Shown: positions 5,186 through 9,301 of the stretch, piece after piece
How the letters are laid out: each line of letters starts with the position of its first letter
Position numbering within the stretch: the first letter of the stretch is position 1
Origin: Candidatus Parcubacteria bacterium
GTDB lineage: Bacteria > Patescibacteriota > Minisyncoccia > Phycocordibacterales > UBA12088
Direction: 5' to 3'
Length of the DNA: 9,301 nucleotides
Assembly: GCA_003694545.1 (NCBI GenBank)
Contig: RFKD01000036.1
Location: 1-9,301 of the forward strand
Translations under genes and position numbers: made by a program
The notes under the pieces: generated by a model
Told to the model about the DNA's origin: nothing
The model's database searches: none
What the model saw: only the letters and a program-made list of their open reading frames with translations

Positions 5186-6970
5186 ATGGCACGGCGCACC
5201 CCTCAAAAGCGGACCTCCCGCGCGTCTGGAGCGCGTGCGGGGGGCCCCCGACCTCGGTTCCGCCACCCTTTGAAATTTCTGTTTATTGTCGGCGGGGTGA
5301 TGAGCGGCGTAGGGAAAGGGGTTGCTTCCGCTTCTCTGGCAATGCTCCTTGAGGCGCGCGGCGTTCGCGTAACAGCACTCAAAATAGACCCCTACATCAA
5401 TGTGGATGCCGGCACGATGAACCCCACCGAGCATGGGGAAGTCTTTGTGCTGTCCGACGGAATGGAAACGGATCAAGATATGGGTAACTATGAGCGGTTT
5501 CTCAACCGCGATTTGTCCCGCGCGAACTATATGACCACGGGAAGCGTTTATCTTTCGGTCATTGAAAAAGAGCGCAACCTTGCCTTTGGAGGGAGAAATG
5601 TTGAGGTCGTGCCAGATATTCCTCTTGAGGTTATCGCTCGTATTCGGCGGGCGGCAGAGCTGGACAACGCACAAGTCGCGGTGGTGGAAATTGGCGGTAC
5701 GGTGGGTGAGTATCAAAACATTCTCTTTCTCGAAGCGATTCGCATGCTTAAAATTGAGCAACCGGATGATGTTGGAGTGGTGCTCGTTTCCTACCTCCCC
5801 GTCCCTTCAACTGTTGGAGAAATGAAGACCAAACCAACGCAATACGCCGCACGGGCGCTCAACAGCGCGGGCGTGTTTGCGGACCTCATTCTTGCCCGCG
5901 CTCCTCAGCCGCTTGACGCCAAACGCCGCGAGAAAATCGCGCGTTCGTGCAATGTACCTCCTCAGCGGGTTATTTCCGCTCCCGATGTGTCAAATATTTA
6001 TGAGGTACCTTTGAATTTTGAGCGTGAGCACATAACGCAAGAGCTTTGTTCCGTCCTTGGCTTGCAAAGAGAATGCGCTTTGCAAGCAAACCTGCAGCAG
6101 TGGCAGTCAATGGTACGCAAGGCGCGGCGCGCCCGACGCGAAGTGCGCATTGCGGTCGTGGGGAAGTATTTCCACTCGGGAGAGTTTGTCCTTTCCGATG
6201 TGTATTTGTCCGTGTTGGAAGCCATAAAGTTTTCCGCGTGGCGCCAAGGATTACGGCCCGTGCTGGAGTATATTTCTTCCGTACCTTTTGAACAGGGTAC
6301 CGTTGTGCGGATGTTGGATAAATTCGACGGTATCGTCGTTCCTGGGGGTTTTGGCGCGCGCGGCATCGATGGCACCCTCCAAGCAATCAGCTACGCGCGA
6401 ACCCGCGGCATTCCGTACCTCGGCTTGTGCTACGGGATGCAGCTGATGGTTGTCGAATTCGCGCGCAATGTAGCGGGCCTGAAAGGCGCGCACACGACCG
6501 AAATCGACCCAAACACGCCGCACCCTGTCGTGACTATTCTCCCCGAGCAAGCCGCGCTCGTGAAGCAGAACCGCTATGGCGGCACAATGCGCCTTGGCGA
6601 ATACCCCGCGCTTCTCAAGCCCGGCACGATAGCAGCTGAGGCGTATTTTGGCGCCCGCGCGGCACAGCGGGGAGGCGGCGGCAACGGCCTCCTTATTTCA
6701 GAGCGCCATCGGCACCGCTATGAAGTGAACCCGGAGTATGTTCCGGCGCTTGAGGCGGCGGGACTCGTATTTTCTGGAACTTCGCCGGATGGCCGCCTGA
6801 TGGAAATTGCCGAATTGCCGCGCGAGCGGCACCCGTTTATGGTGGGGACGCAGTTTCATCCCGAATTTCACGCGCGCCCTTTGGCGCCGCACCCCTTGTT
6901 TTCCGCTTTTATCCGCGCGAGCGCGGCCCGGTGTGCTTCACGGGGAGAAAGCGACAGCGGTGGAAAGTGA
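5186..6970 (+). CDS. pyrG: CTP synthase (glutamine-hydrolysing)
   Basis: The enzyme makes CTP from UTP, ATP and glutamine, the last step of pyrimidine nucleotide synthesis, and works as a cytosolic tetramer. The N-terminal synthetase domain shows the P-loop SGVGKG (40-45 in this numbering), KIDPYINVDAGTMNP and HGEVFVLSDG, EIGGTVGEYQ and TKPTQ. The C-terminal class I glutaminase domain shows GLCYGMQ with nucleophile Cys415, ERHRHRYEVN, and QFHPEF with His558 and Glu560. The start is open to doubt. ATG 5186 adds an Arg-rich tail of about 28 residues not found in the family. TTG 5270 gives LKFLFIVGGV, the usual N-terminus, and 566 residues, nearer the normal 530-550. Neither has a Shine-Dalgarno. 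The gene follows ftsX by 43 bp with its own promoter, and ends in TGA. Confidence 0.96.
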   Translation: MARRTPQKRTSRASGARAGGPRPRFRHPLKFLFIVGGVMSGVGKGVASASLAMLLEARGVRVTALKIDPYINVDAGTMNPTEHGEVFVLSDGMETDQDMGNYERFLNRDLSRANYMTTGSVYLSVIEKERNLAFGGRNVEVVPDIPLEVIARIRRAAELDNAQVAVVEIGGTVGEYQNILFLEAIRMLKIEQPDDVGVVLVSYLPVPSTVGEMKTKPTQYAARALNSAGVFADLILARAPQPLDAKRREKIARSCNVPPQRVISAPDVSNIYEVPLNFEREHITQELCSVLGLQRECALQANLQQWQSMVRKARRARREVRIAVVGKYFHSGEFVLSDVYLSVLEAIKFSAWRQGLRPVLEYISSVPFEQGTVVRMLDKFDGIVVPGGFGARGIDGTLQAISYARTRGIPYLGLCYGMQLMVVEFARNVAGLKGAHTTEIDPNTPHPVVTILPEQAALVKQNRYGGTMRLGEYPALLKPGTIAAEAYFGARAAQRGGGGNGLLISERHRHRYEVNPEYVPALEAAGLVFSGTSPDGRLMEIAELPRERHPFMVGTQFHPEFHARPLAPHPLFSAFIRASAARCASRGESDSGGK

Positions 6971-6981
6971 GGAGAAAAAAA

Positions 6982-6990
6982 TGATATAAA
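6982..6990 (+). promoter_or_regulatory. possible extended -10 promoter of the DUF2231 gene
   Basis: TGA followed by TATAAA (five of six) forms an extended -10 element 11 bases after the pyrG stop, in the only AT-rich stretch of the area. A transcript from about 6997 would carry roughly 29 leader bases, including the small inverted repeat ATGGC/GCCAT at 6994-6998 and 7008-7012. No -35 box is visible. Confidence 0.45.
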
Positions 6991-7025
6991 TTTATGGCGT
7001 TTTATTTGCCATAGTCTTGCTGTGT

Positions 7026-7571
7026 ATGAACTTTCATCCTCTGCTTGTGCATTTCCCCATTGCGCTGTGGAGCGTCTACGCGCTTTTGGAGATTGCGACG
7101 CTGTGGTGGAGGCGTTTTGACGCGCGCGTGCGGTGGCTCAAAGGGATGCTGGTGGTTTTGGGCACGATTGCCGCCGTTCCCACCATCATCTTTGGTGGCT
7201 ACGCCGAGGAACTCATTGGAAAAGGGGCCAGCGAGCGCATTCATCGCCTCATTGAGGCGCACGAGGCATTTGCTTTGAGCGCCTTCGTGGTCTTTCTGGT
7301 GATTTCCCTTGCCTACGCGTTTTACCTTACCCACAACCCTGAGCGGGTTGCGCTCGTGTTCTCGCGCTGGGGATGGGGCGTGTATGTGCGCCGCCTCTAC
7401 GATTGGAAAGTTTTGCTTGCCCAGCATATGGTGGAGCGCTGGTTCGTGAAGGTGCTTGCGGCTGTGGGACTCGTCCTTCTTACTATCGCGGGCGCGTTGG
7501 GCGCCGCAGTGGCGCACGGAACAGAAAGCGACATACTAGTGAGTGCCGTTGTGGACTGGTTAGGGCTATAG
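7026..7571 (+). CDS. DUF2231-type membrane protein
   Basis: The 181-residue product begins MNFHPLLVHFPIA, the hallmark of the DUF2231 family (HP..VHFPIAL), and has four predicted membrane helices at about residues 8-25, 36-58, 80-104 and 142-168. A His (78) occurs in the RLIEAHEAF segment between helices two and three, where the family also keeps a His. The conserved His residues in membrane helices have led to suggestions of heme or metal binding, but the function is unknown. The start is ATG 7026 because the family motif begins there; TTG 7017 would add three residues. There is no Shine-Dalgarno. It lies 55 bp after pyrG and ends in TAG. Confidence 0.8.
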   Translation: MNFHPLLVHFPIALWSVYALLEIATLWWRRFDARVRWLKGMLVVLGTIAAVPTIIFGGYAEELIGKGASERIHRLIEAHEAFALSAFVVFLVISLAYAFYLTHNPERVALVFSRWGWGVYVRRLYDWKVLLAQHMVERWFVKVLAAVGLVLLTIAGALGAAVAHGTESDILVSAVVDWLGL

Positions 7572-7765
7572 AAGTTTCGCAACCCCCTTTTTCATTGTTG
7601 GTGATATGAGAGAACGAGAGGGTTTTCTGTGTTGGTGAAACAGATAAATATCCTTTGCAGATTTGGAGATAGCATACTTGCATAGTGCTTGTGTTTCAGT
7701 GCCAAGCCGATCAGAAAGACGATGAAAGCCGTGAAGTAGCGCTGATACACAATTCATTGTTCTAC
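7572..7765. other. intergenic stretch without a recognisable gene
   Basis: This AT-richer stretch lies between the DUF2231 gene and the tRNA-Gln promoter. I see no homologous reading frame, no hairpin with a T-run and no structured RNA. A 75-codon minus-strand frame crosses it but has no recognisable content. Confidence 0.5.
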
Positions 7766-7794
7766 TTGAGAAAACCGCAAAAATTGCGTACACT
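7766..7794 (+). promoter_or_regulatory. promoter of tRNA-Gln
   Basis: TTGAGA (7766-7771, five of six) and TACACT (7789-7794, four of six) are spaced by 17 bases, and the tRNA begins 11 bases later. This is the clearest promoter in the window. The spacer contains a perfect inverted repeat, CGCAA-AAA-TTGCG (7776-7788). Confidence 0.75.
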
Positions 7795-7805
7795 GAGGAG
7801 CGTAA

Positions 7806-7876
7806 TGCCGGGTCGTCTAATGGTAGGACGCCAGGTTCTGGCCCTGGTAATCTTGGTTCGAGTCCAAGCCCGGCAG
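7806..7876 (+). tRNA. tRNA-Gln(CUG)
   Basis: The cloverleaf has acceptor TGCCGGG/CCCGGCA, D-arm GTCT/GGAC, and anticodon stem CCAGG/CCTGG around loop TTCTGGC (anticodon CUG). The T-arm is CTTGG-TTCGAGT-CCAAG and the discriminator is G. Length is 71 nt, and CCA is not encoded. The U at the first acceptor position and the G discriminator are typical of glutamine tRNAs. It reads CAG. Confidence 0.96.
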
Positions 7877-7936
7877 CTAGAGAGGTGGGGTGAGGATCGC
7901 TTTGTTTGTCTACGAAATGGGTGCACGCCTACCAAT

Positions 7937-8924
7937 GTGCCATGACAAAAGGAGTACGGGGATTTGCACACGCATTTAGGTCGGGCAACACGGATTGCGG
8001 TTTTGTGGGAAACGGCACGCCTGGAGGGTATTCGCCTGCCAACTAAGGGTTACGGCGAGCTTGCGCGCCTCGTGATCGCGTGGGAAGGCGATTGTGCAGC
8101 GTTGTTGAACTCACGAAAGAACCCCCCAGTGGACAAACCTCATCTAACCCCCACCTGCGATGGGTGGCGGTGTATGGCACCTTGTGCGGCGCGTATTGCG
8201 CTTCACGAGTGGTGGCATAAGATGCCGGTGTAACCCGGCAAAGCGCAACCACCGTAGGGAGCGAGATTTGGACCACATCATTATGGCAGCGCTGCGCAGA
8301 ATGGCGCGGGCGCAGCGTGAGTGTCCGCGCGTACGCGCGGGGCTTTTTCGCTCGATCGCGCCTTATAGCGCAGGCTCAATGAAATTATTTATTTATGAGA
8401 AAGCCCTGTGCTACCGATCGCTCGGGGTTGTGGGTATTGATCTTGCGCCACCGCAGAATCCTTCGTTTCGCATTGAGGAGTAAGGCAACCCCTTTCAGGA
8501 GGTGAGACAGCGGGGTTTTGGCTTACCATCCACACGGGAGAGAGGAAAGGGGATTGGATGAGATGCCCGTTGTGTTGGAGCGTATTGTGCCTCAGCGCGT
8601 TGTGCAAGGGGTTTTGGCGGCGCGTTCCGCGCGCCTTATGGCAATGCTTGCCGAGCGGGGTATTACGCTTGAACTGTGCCCTACTTCCGACCTCACCCTT
8701 GGCGTGTTCGTTCCGTGCGGTCGTTGTGCGCGGTGCTGGGGAAACTTGCGCGAGCTGGTGTTCGGCTCACCATCAACACGGACGGGCTGGCAATGTACCA
8801 AACTTCCGTTCCGCAAGAGTTTGCGTTGTTTAGCCGTTTTTGCGGCTGGAGCACGCTGTTGCTCGAGCCGCGCGCGGAAAGATGCATGTGCGGCGGATTT
8901 TCTCAAACAGTCGACAATGGATAA
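7937..8924 (+). pseudogene. decayed adenosine deaminase gene
   Basis: Pieces of one adenosine deaminase (adenosine to inosine, purine salvage) appear in the right order but in changing frames. They are LHTHLG with GYGELARLV (7964-8107), then DHIIMAALRR...VVGIDLA (about 8270-8480), LTIHTGE (8522-8542), ERIVPQRVVQGV...LELCPTSDL (8578-8702), and LARAGVRLTINTD (about 8745-8783). The zinc-binding HxH, the H of HTGE and the D of NTD can be seen, but the catalytic His of the RIGHG motif is Gln (RVVQG, codon 8605). There are at least four frame changes, a stop at 8481-8483, and a TGA at 7943-7945 just after the likely GTG start. A last frame change near 8870 is likely (ARKDACAADFL). Combined length of about 320 codons matches the family. 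No intact product is possible. Ends are approximate. Sequencing error is a rival explanation, since this lies near the window end. Confidence 0.85.
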
Positions 8925-9301
8925 TGCTTCAGAGGGCTTGTGGGGACAAGCGGGTGCTTATTCACCACGCTGTGGCGCAACACTATGCCTGAAGTGTCAA
9001 AAATTCAATCTACGGCAGCGCAGTGGAAGACGCATGGCGGGATCGGTTGTGTGGATATCGGGTTGTGGATAAGGCTCACTAATCCTTTTGGGGGCTTATT
9101 TTTGAGGTCTCAACGGCCGAAGAGAGACTTCGTTTATCCCCAACAGGCGATCCACAGGGTGTTCCGCGTGGGCAAGGGGGGTTGAGACTTGAGCGAGATG
9201 TTGTGCGACAGGCAATCGACCTTTGCGATGGGGTGATGAGGGGGTATACTTCAATACAAGTTCGGCGTCTCAAGGCGGTTGCAACCGCCTTGAGACGCCG
9301 A
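8925..9301 (+). other. gene-free tail with an unassigned open frame
   Basis: No intact gene is visible. A frame is open from 9083 to the window end (73 codons without stop), reading in part GLIFEVSTAEERLRLSPTG and LERDVVRQAIDLCDGVMRGY, which looks protein-like but lacks a start and follows a TAA at 9080-9082. Upstream, another frame reads KRVLIHHAVAQHYA and then hits TGA. These may be parts of a second broken gene. I do not recognise the family. Confidence 0.3.
9262..9301. repeat. perfect 40-bp palindrome at the window end
   Basis: The last 40 bases equal their own reverse complement, with arms of 20 bases and no spacer. The centre is between 9281 and 9282 (GGTT-GC-AACC). The left arm begins TCGGCGTCTCAAGG. 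It ends on the final base. It could be a real long palindrome (hairpin-forming element or terminator) or an assembly fold-back artefact at a contig end. Confidence 0.9.

Noticed and set aside
4817..5761. 314-codon open frame on the minus strand
   Set aside because: It is antisense to the ends of ftsX and pyrG, rich in unlikely residue runs, and shows no domain.
7566..7793. 75-codon minus-strand frame in the intergenic stretch
   Set aside because: No recognisable content, no ribosome site, and it overlaps the strong tRNA-Gln promoter.
7943..7945. TGA read as glycine (recoded UGA lineage)
   Set aside because: RF2 is present, pyrG ends in TGA, and the ADA remnant has frameshifts and a TAA that recoding cannot explain.
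7890..7979. 29-codon frame starting GTG after tRNA-Gln (MRIALFVYEMG...)
   Set aside because: Too short, poor start context, and it overlaps the start of the ADA remnant; no support beyond being open.
8389..8607. 72-codon minus-strand frame in the ADA region
   Set aside because: It lies antisense to clear ADA motifs and has no features of its own.
1..9301. CRISPR array, insertion sequence, toxin-antitoxin or defence system
   Set aside because: No regularly spaced repeats, no transposase or integrase motifs and no paired small genes were seen on either strand.

Overview
The window reads as a piece of a Patescibacteria (Candidate Phyla Radiation) genome, most likely a Parcubacteria-like lineage. 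This rests on protein style, not on a marker gene: compact genes, a short release factor 2, a CPR-type CTP synthase start (VGGVMSGVGKG), an FtsX of the CPR type, GC-rich DNA, tRNAs without an encoded CCA, and an almost complete lack of Shine-Dalgarno sequences. UGA is used as a normal stop (pyrG ends in TGA, and RF2, which reads UGA, is present), so this is not one of the UGA=Gly lineages.

Layout. 1-295: a possible tRNA 3'-end remnant, two hairpins and tRNA-Asp(GUC) on the minus strand with its own promoter. 295-1050 (minus): a ZIP-family metal transporter. 1075-1605: a GspG/pseudopilin-like secreted protein. 1678-2439: tRNA-Thr(GGU), a His-rich membrane-anchored protein of unknown function, and tRNA-Thr(CGU). 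2441-3325: prfB (RF2), whose start codon lies one base after the tRNA. 3326-3482: a structured spacer holding the ftsE promoter. 3483-5142: ftsE-ftsX. 5186-6970: pyrG. 7026-7571: a DUF2231 membrane protein. 7806-7876: tRNA-Gln(CUG). 7937-about 8924: a decayed adenosine deaminase gene spread over several frames. 8925-9301: more apparently decayed or unassigned sequence, ending in a perfect 40-bp palindrome at the last base.

The intact genes are mostly housekeeping: translation (tRNAs, RF2), division (FtsEX), pyrimidine nucleotide synthesis (PyrG) and envelope or metal functions. The tRNA genes and several CDSs have recognisable sigma70-type promoters (TTGNNN-17-TANNNT or extended -10). The last 1.4 kb differs in character: it has no intact gene, only the ADA wreck and the palindrome, so it is either a true decay zone or poor-quality sequence near a contig end. 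I see no CRISPR array, insertion sequence, integrase or defence gene. No convincing new multi-gene system is visible. The best leads are the tRNA-Thr/prfB junction, the ADA pseudogene and the uncharacterised His-rich protein between the two Thr tRNAs.
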